Position numbers and translations under genes: made by a program
IMG/VR virus record: IMGVR_UViG_3300006802_000400
Span: 1 to 28,593 of that record
Length of the DNA stretch: 28,593 bases
Direction: 5' to 3' (one strand)
Origin: a virus
Shown: positions 5,884-13,302 of the stretch, in pieces
How positions within the stretch are numbered: the first letter of the stretch is position 1
How the letters are laid out: each line of letters opens with the position of its first letter
Notes under the pieces: model-generated
What the model saw: only the letters and a program-made list of their open reading frames with translations
What the model was told of the DNA's origin: nothing
Databases searched by the model: none

Positions 5884-6563
5884 AGCTCATCGCCGTCGTG
5901 ACGTGCTGGGGTCGCGGCGAGCTCGAGACGAGCGTGTTGCACCATCACGCGCCGCTCTTCGACGCGCTCGTCGTGGTCGTCTCGCCGAGTGACCCGGACC
6001 CGGTAGACGTGCGACCCGAGCTCTCGGCGCTCCGCGTCGAGGCGCCCAACAACCCGCTCGGGGCGAAGCACAACGCGGGGCTGACGCGCGCGCTCGACGC
6101 GGGCGCTTCGCACGTCGTCGTGCTCGGCTCGGACGACTACCTCTCCGCGCGCTACGTCGCGACTCTGCGCGAGCTCGCGGCCGCCGGGTGCGAGCACGCT
6201 GCGCTCCTCGACGGCTATCGTCTCGACCGGCGCACCGGTCGCGCGTCGCACGAGGTCGGCCCGCGCTCGGACGCGAGTGAGCGCGTCTACGGGTCCGGTC
6301 GCATGGTCGCTGCGCGCTGGATGCGCGCGTGCGGAGGCTGGACGCCGGAGCGCGACCGGCACCTCGACTCCGACCTCGCCGACCGCCTCGAGGCTGCCGG
6401 CGCACCTCGCGTGCGTGGGCTGCGGATGGCCGACGCGGGCGCGGCGTGCTTCACGACCGGCGACGTCAACATGTGGCCGCGCTGGTCGGCGCACAGCCGC
6501 CCGGCCGATGCGGACGAGGTGCGGCGGCTGGTGGGCATGCCCGACGTGCGCGGGCTGGGATAG
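5880..6563 (+). CDS. GT-A-like glycosyltransferase (third of three)
   Basis: GTG 5880 overlaps the preceding TGA and gives 227 aa. Key segments are MKLIAVVTCWGRGEL (1-15), NNPLGAKHNAGLTRAL (57-72), which is the donor-binding loop of family-2-like enzymes, and HVVVLGSDDYLS (78-89), holding the acidic metal-binding pair. The C-terminal half contains SGRMVAARWM and a DSDLADRL segment. It closes the four-gene coupled cassette; 16 untranslated bases separate it from the next gene. It probably transfers a sugar in the cytoplasm; donor and acceptor are unknown. Confidence 0.75.
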   Translation: MKLIAVVTCWGRGELETSVLHHHAPLFDALVVVVSPSDPDPVDVRPELSALRVEAPNNPLGAKHNAGLTRALDAGASHVVVLGSDDYLSARYVATLRELAAAGCEHAALLDGYRLDRRTGRASHEVGPRSDASERVYGSGRMVAARWMRACGGWTPERDRHLDSDLADRLEAAGAPRVRGLRMADAGAACFTTGDVNMWPRWSAHSRPADADEVRRLVGMPDVRGLG

Positions 6564-6579
6564 CGGCTAGGACTCCCGG

Positions 6580-7158
6580 ATGCGACTGATAGCCCTTTGC
6601 CTCCTCGCGCTCGTCGCGAGCACCGCTGCTTTCGCGCAGCGCACCGGCCACGACGCTGCGCTCTGGAATGCCCGCGCTGCTGTCGGCGAGCTCGGGTGGC
6701 GCGCGCCAGACGACGCTTACGCTGCGATCGTCGAGGTGCACTTGCGTCGCGCGCAGCTTACCGGCACGAGCGCCGCGCTCATGGCGCGACGCTACTCGGC
6801 CGCGATTCGCCGACCGCCTCGACACCGGCGCTGGGTGCGTGAGCTGCGCGTGAGCGCGTCGCCGCCACCGTCGTGGCCGCCGCATCTCGGCGGTGCGTGG
6901 CAGCGTTACGCGGAGCAGCTCGAGCACGTCCGCGAGCTCGCCTCCGACGTGCTTGCCGGACGGCGTGAGGTGGCGTGCGAGGGTGCGACCCACTACGGCG
7001 GGCTCATGGATTCGACCCCGGCCGGGCACGCCGAAGCGTGCCGCTGGACTGTCGGGCGCGGCGCGCAGCTCTTCTTTCGACGTGAGAATCTCGCGAATGC
7101 CGCATTGATCGCAGATACGGTGCCCGCAAGCATTGCAGGCTGGGGTCGGCGTCCGTAG
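6580..7158 (+). CDS. secreted protein of unknown function, possibly wall-acting
   Basis: The 192-aa product starts with a clear signal peptide: MRLIALCLLALVASTAAFA, hydrophobic core, then cleavage likely after AFA before QRTGHD. The mature N-terminal part (AALWNARAAVGELGW) loosely resembles the first helix of cell-wall hydrolase-like or lytic transglycosylase-like proteins. Towards the end, EVACEGATHYGGLMDS and EACRWTVGRGAQLFF contain two Cys that could form a disulphide in the periplasm. A lysis or peptidoglycan-related role is possible but not shown. No holin or spanin is visible next to it. An intrinsic terminator lies about 55 bases downstream. Confidence 0.6.
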   Translation: MRLIALCLLALVASTAAFAQRTGHDAALWNARAAVGELGWRAPDDAYAAIVEVHLRRAQLTGTSAALMARRYSAAIRRPPRHRRWVRELRVSASPPPSWPPHLGGAWQRYAEQLEHVRELASDVLAGRREVACEGATHYGGLMDSTPAGHAEACRWTVGRGAQLFFRRENLANAALIADTVPASIAGWGRRP

Positions 7159-7212
7159 CGTTAGAGCACGCTGGCGCTGTCCGGCTCACCGGTATCACCC
7201 CCTCCGGGGCAG

Positions 7213-7243
7213 AGCCCTTCGCGTCAGCGAGGGGCTTTTGCTT
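7213..7243 (+). terminator. strong intrinsic terminator before the large terminase
   Basis: Left arm AGCCCTTCGC (7213-7222) pairs with GCGAGGGGCT (7227-7236) around the loop GTCA, giving a 10-bp stem with one G-U pair. It is followed by a T-rich tail TTTTGCTTT (7236-7244). It would separate the upstream accessory operon from the head operon. The right arm also supplies the only SD-like stretch (GAGGGG) near the TTG at 7243. The bases CCCCTC at about 7199-7204 could pair with GAGGGG (7229-7234) as an alternative. Confidence 0.8.
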
Positions 7244-8610
7244 TGGCCGCAGTGAGTTGGAAAAGAGCCGCGCAAACGTGGGCGTCGCATGTGCCGGGAT
7301 TCGAGCCCGACCATCCGGCGACGAGCGACGGGTTCATCCCGATTGACCTGCACCCGAAGCAGCGCGAGTTCTTCGACTGGGACGGGTACGAGGCGCTTTA
7401 CGGCGGCGCGGCAGGCGGCGGCAAATCGGTCGCGATGCTCGCGTGCGCTTTGAAATATGCGCATCTGCCGGGGTATTCCGCGCTTATCGTGCGCCGCAAT
7501 TTCGGCGACCTCTTCGCGCCGCGCGCCATCGGCGACATCGCGAAGGATTGGCTTCGCGGAATCGCGACGTTCAGCGTGCAGGAGAAGACGTTTCGCTTCC
7601 CCTGGGGTTCGACGATTCAGTTCGCGTACCTCGACAAAGAGCGCGCGCTCGACGGGTATCAGGGCGCCGCGTATCACTTCGTCGGCTTCGATGAGCTCAC
7701 GCAGCATCTCGAAGAGCACTTCCGATATTTGCACTCGCGATGCCGACGCGCGGTGACGGGGTCGCAAGCGAGCATCCCGCTTCGTGTGCGAGCGACGGCC
7801 AACCCGGGCGGCCGCGGTCACGAATGGGTGCGCACGCGCTACCTCGACGCGCCCGAGGACAGGCGATTCTTTCCCGCGTCGCTTCGTGACAACCCGTCGA
7901 TTGACTTCGACGAATACGTCCGGTCGCTGAGCAACCTGCACCCGCTCGAGCAGGCGCGGCTTCTGAACGGCGATTGGGACGCGCAGCCTTCCGGCGGCTT
8001 CTTCGACCGCGCGTGGTTCGACGGCAAGCTCGTCGATTGGGACGACGTGCCCGAGCGCATGACGTGGGTGCGCTACTGGGACATGGCGGCGACCGAGGCC
8101 GCGCCGGGCAAAGACCCGGACTGGACTGCGGGCGCGCTCGTCGGACAGCATCAGGGCGTCTGGTACGTCGCCGACGTGCAGCGCGCTCGTCTCGCGCCGG
8201 CTGACGTCGAGGACTTCGTGCGACGCACCGCCGAGGAAGACGGGCGCTCGACGCGCATCTACATGGAGCAGGAGCCGGGCAGCTCGGGCAAGGCGGTGAT
8301 CGACACCTACGCTCGGCGCGTGCTGACGGGCTATGCCTTCGAGGGCGTGCGCTCGACAGGCGACAAGGCGACGCGAGCGGCGCCGGTCGCGAGCGCGGCC
8401 AAGAACGGCAACGTGCGATTGATTCGCGGCGAGTGGCTGCGCTGGTGGCTCGACGAAGCGATGGCCTTCCCGCACGGCGCGCACGATGACGGCGTGGACG
8501 CGGTCAGCGGCGCGTTTGCGGCGCTCGGGCCGATGGTCAGGACGAATGACCCGAAGCGGGTCCACACCGGCGCACGGCGCGCCATGGCCGGCGCGGGCCG
8601 GTACTACTGA
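7243..8610 (+). CDS. terL: terminase large subunit
   Basis: The 455-aa protein is the ATP-driven DNA packaging motor and nuclease. Visible are the Walker A P-loop GGAAGGGKS (54-62), the Walker B segment HFVGFDE (145-151), the coupling motif TANPGG (185-190), the nuclease-domain strand RYWDMAA with Asp280, and the C-terminal HDDGVDA (414-420), whose acids complete the RNase H-like metal site. TTG 7243 is chosen because GAGGGG lies seven bases upstream; GTG 7252, three codons later, lacks an SD and is the alternative. The gene starts directly after an intrinsic terminator, so expression must come from read-through or an unseen promoter. The portal gene follows after 8 bases. Confidence 0.96.
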   Translation: MAAVSWKRAAQTWASHVPGFEPDHPATSDGFIPIDLHPKQREFFDWDGYEALYGGAAGGGKSVAMLACALKYAHLPGYSALIVRRNFGDLFAPRAIGDIAKDWLRGIATFSVQEKTFRFPWGSTIQFAYLDKERALDGYQGAAYHFVGFDELTQHLEEHFRYLHSRCRRAVTGSQASIPLRVRATANPGGRGHEWVRTRYLDAPEDRRFFPASLRDNPSIDFDEYVRSLSNLHPLEQARLLNGDWDAQPSGGFFDRAWFDGKLVDWDDVPERMTWVRYWDMAATEAAPGKDPDWTAGALVGQHQGVWYVADVQRARLAPADVEDFVRRTAEEDGRSTRIYMEQEPGSSGKAVIDTYARRVLTGYAFEGVRSTGDKATRAAPVASAAKNGNVRLIRGEWLRWWLDEAMAFPHGAHDDGVDAVSGAFAALGPMVRTNDPKRVHTGARRAMAGAGRYY

Positions 8611-8618
8611 GGACGACG

Positions 8619-10484
8619 ATGGCATCCAAGCGACGCGGAAAGACCGAGCCGACCCGCGCGCTTGCGCCCGTGGTGCCTCTTGCGGCGCGAGCTCCGATGG
8701 GGCGGCAGCTCTTCTCGGCGGCGCCGCGCTATCGCACGCGCACGCGCGTCGCGGGGCTGACACCGGAGCAGCTCTCGGCGGCGCTCGACCGCGCGCGTCT
8801 CGGCGACCTCGAGCAATGGGCCGATATCGTCGAGGTGATGCTGACGCAGGACTCGCACATCCGGTCGGTCACCGACACGCTGCTGCGGTCCATCGCCGGC
8901 TCGGAGCTTCGGTTCACGGCGCCGGACAATGCGACGGACCCTGCGCTCGCGCAGGCCGGCGCGGACTTCTGCGCGCGGTCGCTCCATGATCACTCGTCGC
9001 GCCTCGAGCTCACGCTCTCGAATGTGCTTTACGCCGCGCTCGTCGGGATTTCGATCGCCGAGCATCAGTGGGAGCGCGAAGGGCGCGAGGTGCACTCGGT
9101 CGCGCAGCACTGGGTGCTGACGCGCGACATTCGCGTCGATGATTCGTGGATCCCGCGCGTGCGCACCTACCCGCGCGTCGACGGGTTCCAGCAGGGCTGG
9201 GACTGGCTCTCTCTTGAAGACGAGCCCGCGCGATGGCTCGTGCATGTGCACACCGCGCCAGGGCTTCAGAGCAACGTCGCCGGGCTGCTCATGTCGTGCG
9301 CGTGGCCGTGGCTTTGGAAGCGTTGGGCGACGGTGTTTCAACAGGACGCGTTGGAGCGATTCGGCACGCCGTTCATCTACGGCACGCTTTCGCCGAATGC
9401 GCCGGACGCGGCGCGCGATGCGTTCTTCGAGGGATTGCAGGCGCTCTCGTCGTCACACACGGCGGTGATCGAGCAGGAGCAAGCGATCAACATCGTCGAG
9501 AGCACGAGCAACCCCGGTCAGACTTACGGCGACGCGATCGACCGCTTCAACGCAGAAATCTCGAAGGCCATTCTCGGCTCGACGCTGAACGTCGAGGTGG
9601 GCGACACGGGCGGCAATCGCGCGCTCGGCGAGTCACAGAACGAGACGACGATTCTCCCGCGCTTGCGCGCCATCGCCGCGAGCGCAGAGACCGCGATTCG
9701 TGCGACGTGGCTCCAGCCGCTGCTCGCATTCAATGCAGCATCTTTCGGCGGTCGCGTGCCGCCGACGCCGCACGTCGAGTTCGTCCTCGCGACCGAGACG
9801 CCGCCCGTCATCACGCAGCTTCACGTCGACGCGGGCGTGGTGCGGGCGAACGAGCTCCGGCTCTCGGCGGGGCTCGACCCGCTCGACGGCCCCGAGGGCG
9901 AGCGCTTCGTGCAACCGCTTGCGAAGACGCAAGCGCCGTCGTTCTTCTCCGACGACGACGCGACCATCGACGAGCGCGTCGAGCTCGCCGACGAGGATGG
10001 CTTCATCGCGCCGAAGGGTGCGCGCGAGGAGGCCCAGCGCGGGCTCGACTGGCGGCGTGAGTACGGTCGCGGCGGAACCGAGGTCGGCATCGCCCGCGCT
10101 CGCGACATCGCGCGTGGTGCGCGATTGAGCGCTGACACGATGCGCAGGATGAAGGCGTTCTTCGCGCGGCACGAGAGCACGAGCAAAGGCGGCGAGGGCT
10201 TCTCGCCTGGCGAGCCGGGCTACCCGAGTAACGGCCGCATCGCGTGGGCGCTTTGGGGCGGCGACGCGGGCAAGCGCTGGGCGGAGACGATCGTCGAGCG
10301 GCTCGACCGTCGCGAGACGAGCCGCGTGGAGGGTGGCGACGCCGGCCTCCCTTTAGCCCCGGCCCCGAAGAGGGGTCGGCCGCACCAACTGACGATGGCG
10401 TGGCAGACTTCGCCGACGTCCTCACCCTCGACGACACAGCTCGAGGGTCTGCGGTTCGACGCATCGGACGACCCCGAGCGCTGA
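8619..10484 (+). CDS. DUF935/Mu gp29-like portal protein with an extra C-terminal domain
   Basis: The 621-aa protein forms the dodecameric ring through which DNA enters the head. The N-terminal two-thirds follow the Mu-type portal family: VEVMLTQDSHIRSV, WVLTRDIRV, LEDEPARWLVHVH, RFGTPFIYG, NAEISKAILGSTL and RALGESQNE. Residues about 457-562 form a separate, charged domain with RGLDWRREYGRGGTEVG, ARARDIARG, MRRMKAFFARHE, FSPGEPGYPSNGRIAWALWGG. I recognise this as a small phage domain that often accompanies head-protease or portal genes and whose function is not known. The last 40 residues are Pro/Ser/Thr-rich. The 3' end overlaps a long open stretch belonging to the next gene and holds a possible -1 frameshift site. 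Confidence 0.92.
   Translation: MASKRRGKTEPTRALAPVVPLAARAPMGRQLFSAAPRYRTRTRVAGLTPEQLSAALDRARLGDLEQWADIVEVMLTQDSHIRSVTDTLLRSIAGSELRFTAPDNATDPALAQAGADFCARSLHDHSSRLELTLSNVLYAALVGISIAEHQWEREGREVHSVAQHWVLTRDIRVDDSWIPRVRTYPRVDGFQQGWDWLSLEDEPARWLVHVHTAPGLQSNVAGLLMSCAWPWLWKRWATVFQQDALERFGTPFIYGTLSPNAPDAARDAFFEGLQALSSSHTAVIEQEQAINIVESTSNPGQTYGDAIDRFNAEISKAILGSTLNVEVGDTGGNRALGESQNETTILPRLRAIAASAETAIRATWLQPLLAFNAASFGGRVPPTPHVEFVLATETPPVITQLHVDAGVVRANELRLSAGLDPLDGPEGERFVQPLAKTQAPSFFSDDDATIDERVELADEDGFIAPKGAREEAQRGLDWRREYGRGGTEVGIARARDIARGARLSADTMRRMKAFFARHESTSKGGEGFSPGEPGYPSNGRIAWALWGGDAGKRWAETIVERLDRRETSRVEGGDAGLPLAPAPKRGRPHQLTMAWQTSPTSSPSTTQLEGLRFDASDDPER
10349..10379 (+). promoter_or_regulatory. candidate -1 ribosomal frameshift site near the portal 3' end
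   Basis: In the portal frame the bases read C CCT TTA (10349-10355), a canonical X-XXY-YYZ slippery heptamer containing a rare TTA leucine codon. A GC-rich hairpin follows: CCGGCCCC (10359-10366) with GGGGTCGG (10372-10379), one G-U pair, loop GAAGA. A -1 slip would enter the frame of the gpF-like gene, which is open from here to 11374. By rough count, a heptamer of this class has about a one-in-four chance of occurring somewhere in the overlap, so this is a hypothesis. Confidence 0.35.
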
Positions 10485-10513
10485 CGCTACGCGCCGCGCA
10501 GGAGGCGTCAGCG

Positions 10514-11374
10514 GTGGTGCTAGGGCGTCTGCCCGACCTCGCCGCTGCGCTGCGCACCGCGCGCGACGAGAGCGAAGCGATTGCGTCTTTGAAAGACTGG
10601 GCGAGCAAAGCCATCGAGGGCGACCACGCGCTCGTCTCGACGCTCTGGCGCGCGGACATGCAAAGCCACATGGCCGGGCAGCTCTTCGTGCGAGACGTCG
10701 AGTTCGGGGCGCGAAAGGTCGCGCTCGCGCCGGACATCTACGATCGAGCATTCCTCGAGCTCGGCTTCGCCGAAGCGCTGGATTACTTCGAGTCTCGCGA
10801 GCTGATGAGCCCCGAGGCATTCCGGGCTCTGCTCGACGACGAGCGCGTGCGCGCATGGTCGCTCTCGCGCGGCATCTCCGAGACGGTGGTGCGCGATGCG
10901 GCCGAGCGTATCCGCAAAGCGATGGCCGGCGACGGGTCGCAGATGAGCGACTTCATCGAGCAGCTCTCGTCGGGCGTCGACGCTGAGGGCTACCCGGGCG
11001 GCGTGCGTCGATACCTCGAGATGGCCTTCCGCACGACGAACGCGACCTCGTACAACGCGGGCCGCATGACGCAGCAGAGCGACCCGGTGGTCGCGGAGGC
11101 ATTCGCCGAAGGCGGCTGGATGTATTTGACCGCCGATGACAACCGCGTCCGCGACACGCACGCGCCGCTGAACCTCAAACAGTGGCGATACTCCGACCCT
11201 GAAGCGCGACGGGCTTATCCGCCCAACGGCTATCAATGCCGATGCGTCGCGATCCTCGTCGACGCTGACGAGCTCGACCCGGCGCAGCTTTCGAGGCGCG
11301 TGGATGTCGGGGCGGCGATCACGCCGGGGTTCGCCAAGAGCCCGATGCAGACCATTCGAGAAGAGGCCGACTAA
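10514..11374 (+). CDS. Mu gpF-like minor head (head morphogenesis) protein
   Basis: GTG 10514 is chosen because AGGAGG (10500-10505) precedes it by eight bases; the frame is open further upstream, with a GTG at 10400 inside the portal gene. The 286-aa product ends with the family signature: SYNAGRMTQQ, then TADDNRVRDTHAPLNLKQW, and PPNGYQCRC, the Cys pair usual in SPP1 gp7/Mu gpF-like proteins. These proteins bind the portal in a few copies and help ejection or head assembly. The first about 75 residues resemble the helical C-terminal part that Mu-type portals normally carry, suggesting that the gene boundary has moved or that the two products can be fused. Confidence 0.85.
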   Translation: MVLGRLPDLAAALRTARDESEAIASLKDWASKAIEGDHALVSTLWRADMQSHMAGQLFVRDVEFGARKVALAPDIYDRAFLELGFAEALDYFESRELMSPEAFRALLDDERVRAWSLSRGISETVVRDAAERIRKAMAGDGSQMSDFIEQLSSGVDAEGYPGGVRRYLEMAFRTTNATSYNAGRMTQQSDPVVAEAFAEGGWMYLTADDNRVRDTHAPLNLKQWRYSDPEARRAYPPNGYQCRCVAILVDADELDPAQLSRRVDVGAAITPGFAKSPMQTIREEAD

Positions 11375-12783
11375 TGCACGCCTACTCTGACGACAGCCGC
11401 GCACGCGCCATTCGGCTTACCGGGCGCGTGCACTTGCGCGACGAGGGTCGCACCGAGTCGTGGAATCAAATCGCCTACGAAGGCGAATGGAGCGGTCACG
11501 CGGCCGGGCCGTTCCAGTTCACGCGCGAGACTTTCGAGCGCATCATCGAGAATTTCCGCCGTCGCGAGCAAGGCATACCGGCGACGTATGGACACCCTCG
11601 CGACAGCGTGCAGGCGGCGACGTCGGGGCAAGCGGGTCGCGTGGTCGACCTGCGCATCGGCGAGGACCACAAAGGTCGCGGCGCGAGTCTCGAAGCGCTG
11701 ATTCGGTTCACGCCGAAGGCGGCCGAGATGGTGCGCGCAGGCGAGCTCGAGCACTGCTCGGTGGTCGTCGGCTTCGAGTCGGTCGACGAGGTGACGGGCG
11801 ATGACATCGGGCCGGAGCTGTACGAGCTCGGTCTCGTGGTGCAGCCGTTTCTCGCGGACATGCGTCCGCTCCAACTTTCCGCCGCTCATCGCGGCGCAAG
11901 AACCGAAAGGAAGCTCGCGATGAGCATCAAGGAAATCCTGTTGAAAGCGGCCGAAGAGCTGCCGGAAGACGCCGGCATGGAAGCGGTCGAGGCGTACATC
12001 GAAGGCGCGATGAAGCAGGCCGCTGCGGTCGAGGGTCTCGACATGGCCGAAGACGAAGCCGAGGACATGGAGGCCGCGTGCGGGCCGAAGCGCAAGCGCA
12101 TGGCCGACGAGGCTGCGCTCGCGGACGAGCCGCCGCCGGTCGAGGAAGCCATGGCTGCGGCGCCGACCGAGATGGCCGACGAGGACATGGCGAAGGCGCA
12201 GGCGTACGACTTCATCACCGCTGCGGCCGAGCAGCTCGGCACCGACTTCGCGGGCGCGCTGGCGGCGATGCAGGAGAACGCCGAGGCGATCCTCGGTCTG
12301 CTCGCGGGCGGCGCCGACGGCGGCACCAGCGCCGACGACGTGGCCGCGATGAGCAAGGACGTCGTGACTCTCTCGAAGCGCATCAAGGAGCTTGAGGCGG
12401 ATCTCGAAGCTCGTCGCAAGGCGGAAGCCGAGGCGAAGGAAGCGGCGCGTCTGACGGCGTGCTCGGCGCGCATCGACGCGGCGATCGCCGAGGGTCGGCT
12501 TGCGAAGGAGGCGCGTGACGCGCTCGTGCGTCTCGCCAAGCGCGGCGACGACGTGCTCGACGATGCGCTGAGCGCGCACGTCGCGACTGTGGCGCAGCCC
12601 CCGGTGGGGCGGCGCTATGAGGCGAGCGGTCGCCAGCAGGTGGCCGCGAGCAAGAGCCCGGTGGAGGCAAAGCGCGTCGCGCTTTCGCAGCTCAGCCCGA
12701 AGCAGCGGTACGAGTACGACTCGCACCTCGCTGTTACCAAGAACCACGAGAAGAGCCTCGAAGCGGCTCTGAAGATCGACTGA
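11374..12783 (+). CDS. Mu gpI-like prohead protease with C-terminal scaffold
   Basis: ATG 11374 overlaps the previous TAA (TAATG). The N-terminal half of the 469-aa protein has the phage I/U35-like protease pattern: WNQIAYEGEWSGH, PFQFTRETFERIIENFRRR, PATYGHPRD, LIRFTPKAAEMVRAGELEH, CSVVVGF and ELYELGLVVQPFLADM. The C-terminal half is a typical scaffold: acidic, Ala/Glu/Met-rich, with a coiled-coil region (VTLSKRIKELEADLEARRKA). The protease half would trim the scaffold during head maturation. The second half also has its own start at 11920. A small hairpin and the leader of the next head gene follow. Confidence 0.88.
   Translation: MHAYSDDSRARAIRLTGRVHLRDEGRTESWNQIAYEGEWSGHAAGPFQFTRETFERIIENFRRREQGIPATYGHPRDSVQAATSGQAGRVVDLRIGEDHKGRGASLEALIRFTPKAAEMVRAGELEHCSVVVGFESVDEVTGDDIGPELYELGLVVQPFLADMRPLQLSAAHRGARTERKLAMSIKEILLKAAEELPEDAGMEAVEAYIEGAMKQAAAVEGLDMAEDEAEDMEAACGPKRKRMADEAALADEPPPVEEAMAAAPTEMADEDMAKAQAYDFITAAAEQLGTDFAGALAAMQENAEAILGLLAGGADGGTSADDVAAMSKDVVTLSKRIKELEADLEARRKAEAEAKEAARLTACSARIDAAIAEGRLAKEARDALVRLAKRGDDVLDDALSAHVATVAQPPVGRRYEASGRQQVAASKSPVEAKRVALSQLSPKQRYEYDSHLAVTKNHEKSLEAALKID
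11920..12783 (+). CDS. nested, in-frame scaffold protein (internal start in the protease gene)
   Basis: Inside the protease gene, GAAAGGAAG (11905-11913) lies six bases before an in-frame ATG at 11920, at the junction between the protease domain and the acidic coiled-coil part. Initiation here would give a free 287-aa scaffold (MSIKEILLKAAEELPEDAG...). Phages Mu (I and Z) and lambda (C and Nu3) use the same nested arrangement, so this is expected from biology and supported by the SD. Separate expression is inferred and not proven by the sequence. Confidence 0.65.
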   Translation: MSIKEILLKAAEELPEDAGMEAVEAYIEGAMKQAAAVEGLDMAEDEAEDMEAACGPKRKRMADEAALADEPPPVEEAMAAAPTEMADEDMAKAQAYDFITAAAEQLGTDFAGALAAMQENAEAILGLLAGGADGGTSADDVAAMSKDVVTLSKRIKELEADLEARRKAEAEAKEAARLTACSARIDAAIAEGRLAKEARDALVRLAKRGDDVLDDALSAHVATVAQPPVGRRYEASGRQQVAASKSPVEAKRVALSQLSPKQRYEYDSHLAVTKNHEKSLEAALKID

Positions 12784-12784
12784 C

Positions 12785-12797
12785 CCCGGCCTCGCCG
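12785..12797 (+). promoter_or_regulatory. small hairpin before the decoration-like gene
   Basis: CCGGC (12785-12789) pairs with GCCGG (12793-12797) around CTC. It stands just after the protease stop and about 20 bases before the ATG at 12819. It has no T-rich tail, so termination is unlikely; mRNA stabilisation or processing is possible. Confidence 0.35.
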
Positions 12798-12818
12798 GAT
12801 TGAATAGGAGACCTGACA

Positions 12819-13259
12819 ATGGCTGCACTGACCGCAGACAAGGTCCGCGATGTCCGACCGGGAGGCGCGATTGCTATCCCGGTGCCGGTCGCGGCGAGCA
12901 CGACGATCTATCTCGGATCGATCGTCAACGTGAACTCCAGCGGCTTCGCCGTCGCCGGAGCGAACGACACCTCGCACGAGTGCATGGGTGTCGCGAAGGA
13001 ATACGTCGACAATTCCGCCGGCTCGAACGGCGACTTGACCGTCATGGTCGAGTTCGGCCAGGTCGAGAAGTTCGATTCGACCGGCATCACGCAGGCCGAC
13101 CTCGGCAAGAGCGCTTACGTCCTCGACTCGGGCACTGTCGGCGACGACGGCGCGGCGTCGAAGAACGTCCACATCGGCACGATTGTTCGCATCGTCACGA
13201 CGAACGTCTGCGAAATCCACGTCCAGCCGCGTCCGGCGGTCACCGCGCAGCCCACCTGA
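12819..13259 (+). CDS. probable capsid decoration (cement) protein
   Basis: The 146-aa product is preceded by the SD leader AATAGGAGACCTGACAATG. It has a short N-terminal arm (MAALTADKVRDVRPGG) and then a beta-rich body (AIAIPVPVAASTTIYLGSIV, SGFAVAGAND, GVAKEYVDN, VEFGQVEKFD, VHIGTIVRIVTTNVCEIHV). This resembles the DUF2190-like and head-fibre/decoration proteins that trimerise on capsids. Its position directly between protease/scaffold and major capsid protein is the standard place for this function. The leader is nearly the same as that of the capsid gene, consistent with high expression. Assignment rests on position and fold-like pattern. Confidence 0.65.
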   Translation: MAALTADKVRDVRPGGAIAIPVPVAASTTIYLGSIVNVNSSGFAVAGANDTSHECMGVAKEYVDNSAGSNGDLTVMVEFGQVEKFDSTGITQADLGKSAYVLDSGTVGDDGAASKNVHIGTIVRIVTTNVCEIHVQPRPAVTAQPT

Positions 13260-13286
13260 TGGTCTGAGCGAATCACTCACCCATCA
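13257..13286 (+). promoter_or_regulatory. stem-loop directly upstream of the capsid ribosome binding site
   Basis: TGATGG (13257-13262) pairs with CCATCA (13281-13286), and inside it TGAG (13265-13268) pairs with CTCA (13276-13279) around CGAATCA. The stem includes the stop codon of the previous gene and ends right before the SD AATAGGAG of the capsid gene. It lacks a T tail. It could protect or process the abundant capsid message. Confidence 0.5.
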
Positions 13287-13302
13287 ATAGGAGAACCAAC
13301 CA

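Noticed and set aside
3768-6563. Glycosyltransferases acting on modified phage DNA bases
   Set aside because: No hydroxymethylase or other base-modifying synthase is present, and the transferases resemble general GT-A enzymes, not DNA glucosyltransferases; the idea has no positive support.
7195-8763. Long open frame (522 codons) on the minus strand over the large terminase
   Set aside because: It mirrors a certain terminase gene, is Arg/Ala/Val-rich, shows no motif, and such antisense frames are common in GC-rich coding DNA.
11371-12828. 485-codon minus-strand frame opposite the protease/scaffold gene
   Set aside because: It has the composition of a shadow frame (Arg, His, Leu-rich) and no ribosome binding site or domain; the + strand gene is well supported.
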